Part shown: positions 42,209 to 56,300 of the stretch, piece after piece | Layout: each line of letters opens with the position of its first letter | Position numbering within the stretch: position 1 is the stretch's first letter | Notes under the pieces: model-generated | Seen by the model: the letters and a program-made list of their open reading frames with translations, nothing else | What the model was told of the DNA's origin: nothing | The model's database searches: none | Translations under genes and position numbers: made by a program | Assembly (NCBI RefSeq): GCF_046630445.1 | Contig: NC_092335.1 | Location: forward strand, 7,297,501 to 7,361,500 | Direction of reading: 5' to 3' | From: Rutidosis leptorrhynchoides | Lineage: Eukaryota; Streptophyta; Magnoliopsida; Asterales; Asteraceae | DNA: 64,000 nt

Positions 42209-45200
42209 CTATTGTGTTCTCAACTTCCACTCCATGATTGCAGATAAAAGTGTGTGATTTGGTGTTAAGTTCCTATCAGTTAACGGTAAATTCGTCGTTG
42301 GGGAACAACCACTCTCCTCAAACCATTTTTCTATCGCCCTTCGATCATAAGTGTAACCATCAGCAGCAACACAAGGATCAACCATTACATCCTGCATGAA
42401 TTATATATCATCAATCACATGAAATTCATCTTATTAATAAATAATATGGTCCATGTGAATCCGTCCAAATCATTACCCAACTTGCCCAACCTATCTAACT
42501 CATACATTTGGCACATATGAAGCTAACCTTGACTAACGGACAAATGAAGTCATTTGGTGGGATGGTTCTAGCCATTGATATGGTTCTTTGAGCTTCATCA
42601 GCAATTGCTTTCAGCCTTTCTAGTACCGGAAGAACCACATCTTTCAAATCAGGCCTATCTCTTCGTCGAAGTTCGGCACAACTCAAAGCCAAAACAGCTA
42701 GCTCCTTAGTTTCATTAATCGGCCACTCACCCGCTCCTCGATCCAACACCGTGTCTAACATATCATCTTCAAGAGCAGATTCAACCAATTCTATGATTGC
42801 AATGGCTGGTCTTGCAGTCAGCAGCTGCAATATCACTATACCTAGAGCATAAACATCGGATTTCGGAGAAACTAATCCTGTCCGTTGATACTCTGGATCG
42901 ATGTAACACAAGGTTCCTGCAAGACTCATGTATTGGTAAATAGTGAATGCCGAAGAAGGGTCCCACTGAATCATAGTTGACATACCAACGTCGCCTATTT
43001 TACTCATAAGATTATGATCAAGCAATATATTTGCAGGTTTTAAGTCACGATGAATGATTGACTTTGGCTTTGTGTTGTGAAGGAAAATTAGTGCCGAAGC
43101 TACTTCCCACGCAATACGGAACCGATCATACCATGCGATCGGTGGTGTGTCATTTTTACAAAATAATCTATCCTCCAAACTCGCATTCTCCATGTACTCG
43201 TAAACCAAGCAGCCATGATCAATACACGCACCGATTAAAATAACCAAATGAGGATGTCGCGTTCTACTTAATAGCTCAAGCTGCAAAATCAAGTAATCTA
43301 TTTAATGAAAACCTTTCATGCATAAAATGTTGTAGATAATCAGCTGAAAATGATGCAAATCATAGTCCTACATCGGAAGTTGAAAGAAACAAATGTATAT
43401 TTATAAACTTATGGGAGCCTACCATTGTCACAAATTGCTTTTAGAGTACTGAGGAATTCATGAGTTTATACGTAGGACATGTTGTTAGGCCTAAGCAATC
43501 CTAGAAATGGTATCGAAGCTATGGTTGAAGCATTAGCATGTTAGATAAACCGATTAAGGGGGTGATTGTTGGAGATAATTAGTTCAAATGTATGCGTATT
43601 AGCAGAATTTGAAAGGAACAAATGTATACTTATAAGCCTTTGAGAACATCCCTCTATCACCGATTGATTTTATAGTACTAGTAACTCATGGGCTAGGACA
43701 TGTTAATCTTACATAAAACGTCTGTTTAGTTAAAGAAATGTTTCTTATATTCTTTTTATCTTCGTTTTTCTAGATAATGTGATGTCTTATTATATCACTT
43801 CTTGAGAAAAGTTGAGGTCATACCTCCTGTTGAAATTGCCTGGTTCTATGAATATCCTGAGAATGAAGAACTTTAACAGCAGAAACAGTATGATTAAAGC
43901 ATGCTTTATATACAGTTCCATTCCCTCCCGTTCCTATTTTAAGATGTTCAGAAAATGAACAACAAGCCGCCATTATCTCTTCATATGTGAACTTTTGGTA
44001 GTGTAGTGAGGTTTCGGTTATCTCTTCAAATGTCAACTTATTTCTAGGAGTATTTATAGAACCTGTTTTTTTGTGAAGAGTGTTGTTTACGAACGAAAGA
44101 GCTTCAAAACCTTGCATCGATAGTGGATTTGAAAAGAATTGAGAGTATGAAGTAGCCGAGCCTTGGTCTGTCCACTCTGTTATTAAGTAGTCAGAAATTA
44201 AACACCATCAAACAAAAATAAACTACAACTTATTAAAATCAAATTTGGTATAAACTTCTCAATATCCAACACCAAATTCTTAATCATGAATTACATACGT
44301 ATTTCGACAATATCAATGATTTGAGCAAACAAACTCGATATTGGGTTCATACATGAATTTACTTTGCATTTAGACAATGAATATTAGAGTGTTTGTACAT
44401 GATTATGTGTGTTGTTCGTATGAAAGTAATCTTCCTTATAATAGAATTTGAAAATCGGTTATTTGCGTTTGGAATACAAAGGTTGCAACCTTTCATATTT
44501 GTCTGGAATACTGATTGGTATTTTGCTGGGAAATATTGTTTGGTTAAATACCAATCGGTAAATACAACGCATGGGCCAAATTGGGGGACGATAGGCCCTC
44601 TAAGGGGGCGTTGGCCCATTGTCCGCATTATTTCCGTAACAGTTTCAGTTAGCTTGAACGAGTGTGCAGTCCACACTCTCCAAACTTGTCATTAAGCATA
44701 AATAGATATCCATTTGTTTTCTAGTGAATCATAATTAACTAAAATGTTATCCATAGCGCTAAAATCATCGGTTATACATTAATAGTCCGTTGACCTCAAA
44801 AATCAAATACCTGTTTGGAAGCTGAGATCAAAAGATCCGTTGCTCATAGAATCAGAAGCACAGAATGAAGATAGTTTTCCTTTTGAAATATCATAGACGG
44901 TACAAAAGCTCGGTATGTTTTCTGAGATTCTTGACGATAACTTCCTCCCCCTAAAACGCAAGTAATAATAATAAGCATCTATAAAATAACAAACAAAATA
45001 CGTATATATTTATATTTAACTAGTTTATGATTCCGTGTGCTGCACGACATTTGTATAAATTAGTAGTCGATAACTTTAATATTGATACTTATCAAATTTA
45101 TAATAATACAATTACAATAAAAAAAATCCTTTATTACTGATAATATTTGTATCGAAAAAATTAGTATTAAATACTAACGCATAGATTATGAGCTCGTCCG

Positions 45201-46698
45201 TTGGAATCATTTTAACTTCAAGTGACCAATAATCGATAAAACACCAAACATTAGCCTTAAAAAGTTGTTATAAAACCGATCGTTAAGAATTATACATCTA
45301 ATTGTGTATGTTTTTAATACAAACTAATTTCATTATATCAAGATCTCAAACGAAGCAAAGCAGACATACATATAAATATTTATAAGGATTATCAAATAAC
45401 CATTTAACTTCAATTGACAAACATGGACCCGTGCGTTTATATAATATTCTACAGATATTATATTAACGTAATTTTTTAAATTAATGCCCAAACTGTAAAT
45501 TAATTTTGTATTATAATATATCATTCATTAATAATATTATAATGTTACTAAAGAAATATCTATTTTGTAATTTTTATTACAATAAAAAAATTGTAAATGT
45601 TTTTAAATGTACGACCATTTACATTTATTATCAATATCAATATTTATATTAAAACAATGTATCGGTTTAATATAAATTTAAAGTTATTATGATATTATCT
45701 ATTTTATTATAGAAAACTAATAATTTAAACCTCATTTATCAATATTACTCCGTATTAATATAATTATAACATCCGTTAATATTAATATAATATTATATGA
45801 TGATTTAATATAATATTTTGGCTAATGAAAACTGTATATTTAATTAAATTGGGATATCTAATAATCAAATTAACATATAGAAATAACTTATAGACTCACA
45901 TGTGATATGAATAAAGGACGAATTGACACGTGTCATGAATAAATAAGGAATTGACACGTAAGATTATTGTCACACATTTTATATATATAATAATAATAAT
46001 AATGTATAAATAGATTGATAGATAGATAGATTATAAAAAAACGTTTAAAAATAATTCGATACCTCGAGAACATGCTGTTTGGTGAAACTCCAATCACAAG
46101 TTTATTAATGTTGTGTTTAATAATTTCTTGTTTTATTGCATCCACAATATCATCTGGCTCAAATTGTACAATTTCTGCTTCCACCTGACCAAAAACAAAA
46201 CAATTGTTATCTTAATATTGTTTACATAACTCAGTCCATATTTAAGAAATTACATCAAGGCATCAAGCTCAAACAGTCAAACCTTTCGCCTAGAACACAT
46301 ATTCTTGAAAATTAGGAGCTTTTCGTAAATCTGACATTCGATTTCTTTCTTGTAAGCAATCCTTATATCCTCTCTCACTTGAGAAATTGGGACGGTACCC
46401 ACTAGAAAACAATGCAAAAGATTTCATCTTTAAATACAAAATATGAAATTACATGAAAAAAAAAAAAAAAAAAAAAAAAAGAAATTTGAAGCCGAAACTC
46501 ACTTGGAGTTGGAACTCTTGAAATTTTCGGGCGAATGAAGAATAACTTGAATAAAACTGTACCCTCATATGCAAATTTATCCAATGCCCATTTAACAATA
46601 TATTTTGTTTTTCTACTTCCATTAACAACTAAAGCAACCACCAAATATGAAGGTGTTACTAATTCATCCACCCCTTCAATCATTTCATCATTCTCCAT
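42209..46698 (-). CDS. U-box domain-containing protein kinase (USP-kinase-U-box), 7 exons
   Basis: Predicted exons are 46698-46503, 46401-46283, 46184-46063, 44950-44811, 44176-43824, 43280-42528 and 42391-42209. All introns are GT-AG and the 1866 bases stay in frame: 621 residues. Exons 1-4 encode a universal-stress-protein domain (about residues 18-170; VKWALDKF, PTPMGTVPISQVREDI). Exons 5-6 encode a Ser/Thr kinase with glycine loop IGTGGNGTVY (273-282), Lys294, HRDLKP (Asp389), DVG in place of DFG (407-409) and IDPEY (437-441). Exon 6-7 joins the U-box (about 551-617; NDFICPLVK|DVMVDPCVAADG). This is the plant PUB family pairing a receptor-like cytoplasmic kinase with an E3 ubiquitin-ligase fold. 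Arabidopsis relatives are usually nearer 800 residues, with a coiled coil between USP and kinase that is not seen here. Catalytic residues are kept, so it may be functional. Transcription start not identified. Confidence 0.9.
43328..43713 (+). mobile_element. TRIM element in intron 5 of the kinase gene
   Basis: This 386-bp miniature LTR retrotransposon has LTRs at 43328-43499 and 43567-43713, both starting TGTTG and sharing GATAAT and AACAAATGTATA blocks. A PBS-like TGGTATCGAAGC lies at 43508-43519 and a purine tract AAGGGGGTGA just before the second LTR. The target duplication TAAAA is perfect (43323-43327, 43714-43718). The LTRs are well diverged, so the insertion is old. It codes for nothing. 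Confidence 0.82.
45019..45987 (-). mobile_element. Helitron H3 in intron 3 of the kinase gene
   Basis: The - strand 3' end is CTAGT (plus ACTAG, 45019-45023), preceded by a CGTG/CACG hairpin (45034-45046). Two units about 161 bp apart start ATGATTCCG (45027) and ATGAGCTCG (45188). The 5' side shares ACGTGTCAATT and AATAATC blocks with H4. The 5' boundary near 45987 is approximate. It is noncoding and lies in the same orientation as the host gene. Confidence 0.6.
46455..46481. repeat. Poly-A run in intron 1
   Basis: About 26 A bases on the + strand (poly-T in the transcript sense), close to the 3' splice site of intron 1, where it may serve as a polypyrimidine tract. Confidence 0.8.
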
Positions 46699-46920
46699 GC
46701 TTCTGCAAAATTACCCATAAAGTTTTATGTAATATTGTAAATTGTCTTAATTAATGTAATAAACAAATTTAAAGGGCAAGCTAATTTAACTTCATTTTTT
46801 TTTTTTTTCACCCCAAAAAATCACAAAGGTCATAACTTTAAAATATGAAAGCTAAAACCTATTATCATCTAAATTATGACCAAACCCGTGTGTTCATTTA
46901 ACGTGTATATATATATATAT

Positions 46921-49433
<2,513 letters not shown>

Positions 49434-49720
49434 TTTTTTTTTGAACAACAGTTTTTGAGATCACCCAGTGGGACTACGAACCACTCACGCGATCATCTCA
49501 TGCAGTTGCATAACCTGCCCCCAGCTACTGCCATGGAAGAAATCCGGACCAATCCGAGGGCATAGCCAGTAAAACCCCTCCTCCCCGCTGCCCACGCAAC
49601 GCAATGTGCGAAAGGCGATCTTGGGTGAATTCCAAAGTCAGGGGGATAACATTGTGTAATGTTATACTACTCGGTAGTCGAACTCCAGACCTCTAACAAA
49701 GAGTGTCGTCGCTACCACTA
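49434..49720 (-). mobile_element. tRNA-derived SINE
   Basis: On the - strand the head has an A-box-like AGTGGTAGCGACGACAC (49719-49703) and a B-box-like GGAGTTCGACTACC (49686-49673). The body is about 280 bp and GC-richer than its surroundings, and it ends in an A-run (plus T-run 49434-49442). This is the layout of a plant SINE. No target duplication was found; its head abuts a CACTA terminus. Confidence 0.65.
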
Positions 49721-49794
49721 GTCGTCTGGATTGACCTATGCAGACGACTAGTCGTCCGGATTCGTCGCCCGAAAAAGTCGTTTTTCTAGTAGTG
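49717..49794 (-). mobile_element. CACTA (En/Spm-type) transposon terminus
   Basis: The - strand from 49794 begins CACTACTAGAAAAACGACTT, the typical CACTA terminal inverted repeat. Subterminal repeats follow: a palindrome GACGACTAGTCGTC (49743-49756) and a second ACTAGTCGTC about 30 bp away (49717). The opposite end was not found, so the element is truncated or interrupted by the SINE. Confidence 0.65.
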
Positions 49795-49883
49795 ACTTGA
49801 GCTACAACCGAAGGTTAATTATTTACCCTACTAATAGCGTAAAATATCAAACTTTTATTTACTACGAGTATATATACATATGA

Positions 49884-49922
49884 GCAAAAGTGGGTTACTA
49901 TTGATGAGTAGTAGCCCACTTC
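49884..49922. other. Imperfect palindrome
   Basis: AAGTGGGTTACTA and TAGTAGCCCACTT face each other across about 8 bases, with one mismatch in the stem. It may be part of the Helitron that follows or a small hairpin; not assigned. Confidence 0.45.
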
Positions 49923-51309
49923 CATGCTTAGAGGAGTTGTACGTTCCGCTTAAATCGTCGTACTCACCAGCACCCTTTACTAACAAATGTCAAACACCTC
50001 AAACTTCAAGGGCTAAAGTGAAACTTACATATTTCTAAATAAAAAAACTTAAAAAAAAAAAAAACTCACCAAATCTTCAACGGACCACATCTTCTCGCTC
50101 GCCACACGTTAAATTTTTCCGAAACCATGGTTCAACTCGAAATAATTTTACGAACACAACGCAACTACCTATACGCAAAATGGACGCTTTTCAAAGAACG
50201 CTAAATATCTCGGGTGTAACGACCCGTCAAAATCGCTATTGACGCGGCACGTTAATCATTGATTCCACAGTGAGGTTTTGACCTCTATATGATACGTTTT
50301 GATAAAATATTGCATTCATTAAAATAAGTGACTTTCTAAACATAGAAAGTTATAAACATGTGGGCAAGTGCTTAGGTATAAGCAAAACCCCGAAATACAT
50401 AAGTCTTTAATTTACAGGTTGACATCACAGTCCAATTATTTATTACACAACGCAGTTTTATTTTGAATGCAATAAACTTTGTACAAAGCATGAGAGACTC
50501 CATGCAGGCAACAAGCACATCACAGCGGAAGCATTCTAAGGACCTGAGAATAAAACATGCTAAAAAGTCAACACGAATGTTGGTGAGTTATAGGTTTAAT
50601 TGCTCGAGTCATAAACATATATAAAGATAGACCACAAGATTTCATCAAAAGTTTATCAATAGATTCTACGTAACAGAGCACCCTGGTAACTAAACTTAAC
50701 GCTATAGTGATAATTACCCCATTCGTTTTAATACACGCAAACCAACGTGTCTTAAACTCAAATAACATACGTCCGTTAAAAGGCTAGCGCTCTAGCTCGG
50801 ACGGGGATGTCAAGCCCTATGGATCCATATACAATTATTCGCGCCCACCAGTCCATATCCTATGTACTGGCAGCTACTAGTTACCAAAGCTAAGGGATTT
50901 TCGGTTTAACTCAGTGTAGAATTTTGTATGTACTTGTGTCTTATTGCGTTTAAAATAAATTGCATGTATTCTCAGCCCAAAAATATTTAAAGTATTTAAA
51001 AAGGGAGACTATAACTCACAGTTCAATATTGCGATTCAATATTGTAGGCAAATTGCGTAGACGTAATGATGGTAGACGACTGTATGGTTGGCCTTGGATT
51101 CAAGAACAATACCCCGAATAATACCTAATATTTCCTTAGCTTAAAGCGGTTTGAAACCCGAATTAAAACACCCTCGTATATAACTTATTATTATTAAACT
51201 TAAATTTAAAATTATAATTATAATATAAATAAAAATATTGAGAGTTTAATTTGAAAAAAATTCGTCGAACGAACTGCGTATTTATATTACTTTTCGATTT
51301 ACTGTAGCT

Positions 51310-51356
51310 CATGCGATCGCATGAGTTTTCAGTGTTTTTGCCATGCGATCGCATGG
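51310..51356. repeat. Paired perfect palindromes in Tekay LTR
   Basis: CATGCGATCGCATG (51310-51323) and CCATGCGATCGCATGG (51341-51356) are perfect palindromes 17 bases apart. Repeated at 60193-60206 and 60224-60239. Confidence 0.9.
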
Positions 51357-51392
51357 CCGCCTTTTCCGTTTTTGTTTGCTAGTTCGTCGACA

Positions 51393-51622
51393 TCAAATAG
51401 TGTTTACTGTAGCAAATAGTGTTACTGTAGCAAATAGTGTTTTACTGTAGCAAATAGTGTTTTACTGTAGCAAATAGTGTTTTACTGTAGCAAATCACTG
51501 TAGCAAACTCGTTTTCACTGTAGCACTGTAGCAAAATACGGTTTCACTGTAGCAAATAGTGTTTTACTGTAGCAAATTCATTTTTACTGTAGCAATTAAT
51601 GTTTTACTGTAGGAAAGTCGTT
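51393..51622. repeat. Tandem ACTGTAGCAAATAGTGTTTT repeats in Tekay LTR
   Basis: About 12 imperfect copies of ACTGTAGCAAA spaced mostly 10-22 bases. Also at 52961-53190 and 60276-60505. Spacing is irregular and units are degenerate, so it is LTR structure and not CRISPR. Confidence 0.9.
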
Positions 51623-53303
51623 TTTACTTGTACATCTTATAATATATATATATACATACATATATGTATATTTACATAATATTAAATCATAAAGAGAATT
51701 GGTTTAAATTAGTAGAAATTTTTCGGGTCATCACATCGGGCTATTATTCATACACGTTGTTTTTTTAATATTATGTTTTCCCTTAGTGTTCGTTCTGGCC
51801 TTCCGCTGCAAAGCGCGGGGCTCATTTACTAGTTTAGTTACACTTGCCGTAACACTTACGCATGTGTAGTAACAAATGTGGGTTAAAATTGTTTAGTTAC
51901 TTGTAACCTTCTATTTGGCATATATGTTTATCACAATGAAGTTCTATAAATATCAAATCATGATAGGAAAAGAGTTTATACACCATTAAATTAAATTTAT
52001 GAACGTTTTATTTAGTTTAAATTGAGATTTAGTACAATGTGAGAACATTTTTTCAAAAAATGGCACAAAATATTGAAGTTTAAGAGAAAATATGATTGTG
52101 TGATCGTCACTTTCACATTTCTGAGAGCCTTGTGGGACCTAGCTTGACTTTGTAATTAAATTACTGTAATGTAATACGTAGTATGAGTGTATATGGTTGG
52201 TTCTGAAAGAAGTTGGACAAGGATCGTAGCCAATCATTTACAAATGTTCGAGTTAAACGAATCTTTCATCAGCATAAAAATGTCAACTGCCACTTGTTGC
52301 ACACATGAACGTGTTAAAAGTCGTCTTTATTTGTTAGCTTCTCCGGCCCAATTTAATTGGGAAGGTGATATTTTTATCATGATTTTCGATAGATTTACAT
52401 GAGTTCTATCGCTTAAACTTCACAAGTAGTATATATTTTTGAGTGGTTAGAAAAAATCGTCAGAAATGATCAAATTATAACATGATTATGTCGTGTACAT
52501 TTGAATAAAAATATTCCACTTTCTAAGGTTGCCCGAATACAAAAACCTTATCTGTTTATACATATGTTCATGCACACACTATCAATATATAGCTATACAT
52601 GTCTCCATTGAAAATTTTTACAAGGTCACCTAGTTGTTTTTGGATAAAATTTATGGACGGTGATATATCTAAACTAATATTTGATAGATCCACCCATATT
52701 TGATGTCTTCTTCCAAAAATACCCTCTAATAAATTAGCAATAAAAATTGTGCAACACATAATTTAAGGGTATATTAGCCAATTTAAGTGGATCTATCAAA
52801 ATGAAGTTTGGAAATATCAATTCCTAAAATTTATATACATCCATTTATTTTATTTCTTTAAAGTTTGTGTATATGCCTTCAATTTTTGAAATTTAGACGA
52901 TAATTGCTGAAGTAAGTAACGAACATATGATCGATGCTTCTGAAATATAAATGCTATATGTCAAATAGTGTTTACTGTAGCAAATAGTGTTACTGTAGCA
53001 AATAGTGTTTTACTGTAGCAAATAGTGTTTTACTGTAGCAAATAGTGTTTTACTGTAGCAAATCACTGTAGCAAACTCGTTTTCACTGTAGCACTGTAGC
53101 AAAATACGGTTTCACTGTAGCAAATAGTGTTTTACTGTAGCAAATTCATTTTTACTGTAGCAATTAATGTTTTACTGTAGGAAAGTCGTTTTTACTTGTA
53201 CATCTTATAATATATATATATACATACATATATGTATATTTACATAATATTAAATCATAAAGAGAATTGGTTTAAATTAGTAGAAATTTTTCGGGTCATC
53301 ACA

Positions 53304-53330
53304 TTACCTCCCCGTTAAAGAAAATTTCGT
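53304..53330 (-). promoter_or_regulatory. Tekay 3' polypurine tract overlapping the gag-pol stop
   Basis: The - strand reads TTTAACGGGGAGGTAA directly before the LTR start TGTGATGACCCG. The purine tract codes for the final Thr-Gly-Arg and the stop. Confidence 0.8.
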
Positions 53331-56300
53331 CCCGAAATTTTGAGTAGTACCTGTTTCATGAGCGATATCAGTGAACAAATGTGGATACTTTTGCTTCATT
53401 TGATCTTCACGTTCCCAAGTAAACTCGGGTCCTCGTCTTGCGTTCCAACGAACCCTAACTATCGGTATTTTGCTTTGTTTTAATTGTTTGACCTCACGGT
53501 CCATGATTTCAACAGGTTCTTCGATAAAATGGAGTTTATCATTAATTCGTATTTCGTCAAGAGGAATTATGACATCCTCTTCAGCTAAACATTTCTTCAA
53601 ATTTGACACGTGAAATGTGTCGTGAACACTACTAAGTTCTTGCGGTAGCTTTAATCGATAAGCAACTGCTCCAATTCTTTCGGTGATTTCAAAGGGTCCT
53701 ACGTACCTAGGACTTAGCTTTCCTCGTTTACCGAATCGTACAACGCCTTTCCAGGGTGACACTTTCAACATGACATTGTCGCCCACTTGAAATTCTAGCG
53801 GTTTTCTTCTTACATCAGCATAACTCTTTTGGCGACTCATGGCCGTTTTCAATCGCTGTTGTATTTGAATGATCTTTTCGGTGGTTTCTTGAATAATTTC
53901 TGGTCCAGTAAGTTGTCTTTCTCCTACTTCACTCCAACAGATAGGAGATCTGCACTTTCTACCGTAAAGTGCTTCAAATGGTGCTGCGTTGATGCTCGTA
54001 TGATAGCTGTTATTGTATGAAAATTCTGCCAACGGTAAGTGTCGATCCCAACTGGTTCCAAAGTCAATCACGCATGCCCGTAACATGTCTTCCAATGTTT
54101 GTATTGTTCTTTCACTTTGACCATCTGTCTGTGGGTGATAAGCGGTGCTCATATCTAATCGAGTTCCCAATGCTTTTTGTAATGACTGCCAGAAACGTGA
54201 TGTGAATCGGGTGTCGCGATCAGATATGATAGAGATGGGTACACCATGCCTGGAAACTACTTCCTTCAAATATAGGCGTGCTAATTTCTCCATACTGTCT
54301 GTCTCCTTTATTGGTAGAAAGTGAGCTGATTTAGTTAGACGATCAACTATCACCCAAATAGTATCATGACTACTTGCAGTCCTTGGCAATTTCGTAATGA
54401 AATCCATGGTTATTCTTTCCCATTTCCACTGTGGAATTTCTGGTTGTTGCAGTAATCCTGACGGCTTTTGGTGCTCAGCTTTAACCTTTGCACACGTCAA
54501 ACATTTGCTTACATAAGTAGCAATTTCTGTCTTCATATTAGGCCACCAATAAAACTTCTTGAGATCGTGGTACATTTTCCCGTTTCCTGGGTGAATTGAG
54601 TACCTCGTTTTGTGTGCTTCATCTAGTACTAGTTGCCTTAGATTACCATGTTTTGGTACCCATATCCTATCAGCAAAATACAGGGTTCCATCGGCTTTTA
54701 CTTCAAGCTGCTTTTCTAACCCTCTGCTCATTTCGCCTTTTTCATTTTCTTCTTTTAAAGTCTCTAACTGTGCTGCTTGAATTTGCTTTGTGAGATCAGT
54801 ACGAATTGTAATATTCAAAGCTCGGACCCTAAGAGGTTTTACTCTTTCTTTTCGACTTAGGGCATCAGCTACAACATTAGCCTTTCCGGGGTGGTAACGG
54901 ATTTCACAATCGTAATCGTTTAACAACTCTACCCAGCGACGTTGTCTCATATTGAGTTGTTTTTGATCAAAAATATGCTGAAGACTCTTATGGTCGGTGT
55001 ACACTGTACACTTAGTGCCATATAGATAGTGTCTCCATATTTTGAGTGCAAAAACTACAGCTCCAAGTTCCAAATCGTGTGTCGTATAGTTCTTTTCATG
55101 AATTTTTAGTTGTCGTGAGGCATATGCGATAACTTTTGTGCGCTGCATTAATACACATCCTAAACCTTGGCGTGAAGCATCACAGTAGATCACGAAATCA
55201 TCATTTCCTTCCGGTAATGACAAAATGGGTGCAGACGTTAACTTCTTCTTTAATAACTGGAATGAGGATTCCTGTTCTGTGGACCAATCATACTTCTTTC
55301 CTTTTTGAGTCAATGCAGTTAAGGGTTTGGCGATTCTAGAGAAATCTTGAATGAATCTTCGGTAGTAACCAGCAAGACCTAAGAATTGGCGAATTTGTGT
55401 TGGAGTCTTCGGTGTTTCCCATTTACTAATGGCTTCGATCTTGGTGGGGTCAACTTTAATTCCATGTTTACTGACAACATGGCCCAAAAATTGTACTTCT
55501 TGTAACCAGAAATCACACTTCGAAAATTTTGCGTACAATTCTTCTTTCTTGAGTATCTCTAGTACCAGTCTTAAGTGTTGCTCATGTTCTTCCTTGTTCT
55601 TCGAGTAAATCAATATGTCGTCGATAAAAACAATGACAAATTTGTCTAAATACGGTCTACAGATGCGATTCATTAGATCCATGAATACTGCTGGAGCATT
55701 AGTCAATCCAAAAGGCATGACTAAAAATTCATAGTGACCGTAACGGGTTCTGAACGCTGTTTTAGGAACATCTTCTTCCTTCACTCTCAGCTGATGATAT
55801 CCGGAGCGTAGATCAATCTTAGAATAAACACTTGATCCTTGCAATTGATCAAACAAATCATCAATCCTCGGTAATGGGTACCGATTCTTGATCGTTAATT
55901 TATTTAATTCTCGGTAATCTATGCACATTCTCATAGATCCATCCTTCTTCTTGACGAACAGAATAGGAGCACCCCAAGGTGAAAAACTAGGACGAATAAA
56001 TCCACGGTCCGATAATTCTTGCAACTGGTCATGTAATTCTTGCATTTCTGAAGGTGCAAGTCTATATGGAGATCGGGCTACAGGTGCAGCTCCTGGTATG
56101 AGATCAATCTGGAATTCTACACATCTGTGTGGAGGTAGCCCCGGTAATTCTTCTGGAAATACTCCGGGATATTCTCTTACAACCGGCATGTCATTAATGC
56201 TTCTTTCTTCAGTATCGATCTTCTTTACATGTGCCAGAATAGCATAACAACCTTTTCTTATAAGTTTCTGGGCCTTCATACAGCTGATAAAGTTCAGCTT

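Larger units (their letters stand above)
50215..51735 (-). mobile_element. Solo LTR of the autonomous Tekay element (1521 bp)
   Basis: It is identical, as far as I can read, to 59098-60618. It begins TGTAACGACCCG and ends TCATCACA in the plus view, with target duplication TCGGG on both sides (50210-50214, 51736-51740). Followed by 1225 bp of flank that also recurs after the other LTR. Confidence 0.92.
49960..51843 (+). mobile_element. Helitron-like H2, interrupted by a Tekay LTR
   Basis: Sequence from about 49960 to 50214 resembles H1. After the LTR it resumes at 51741 and ends CTAGT (51839-51843) behind a CGCT/AGCG hairpin, a Helitron 3' signature. The same end recurs at 60722-60726 because the flank is duplicated. 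The 5' end is uncertain. Confidence 0.5.

Noticed and set aside
44393..44695. ORF in intron 4 of the kinase gene, both strands
   Set aside because: No domain, no coiled coil and no splice signals that would keep the kinase frame.
42209..46698. Separate USP, kinase and U-box genes
   Set aside because: All pieces join in frame through GT-AG introns and give the known domain order of one family.
51393..51622. CRISPR-like spaced repeats
   Set aside because: Units are degenerate, spacers are short and irregular, and the array lies in a plant LTR present in several copies.
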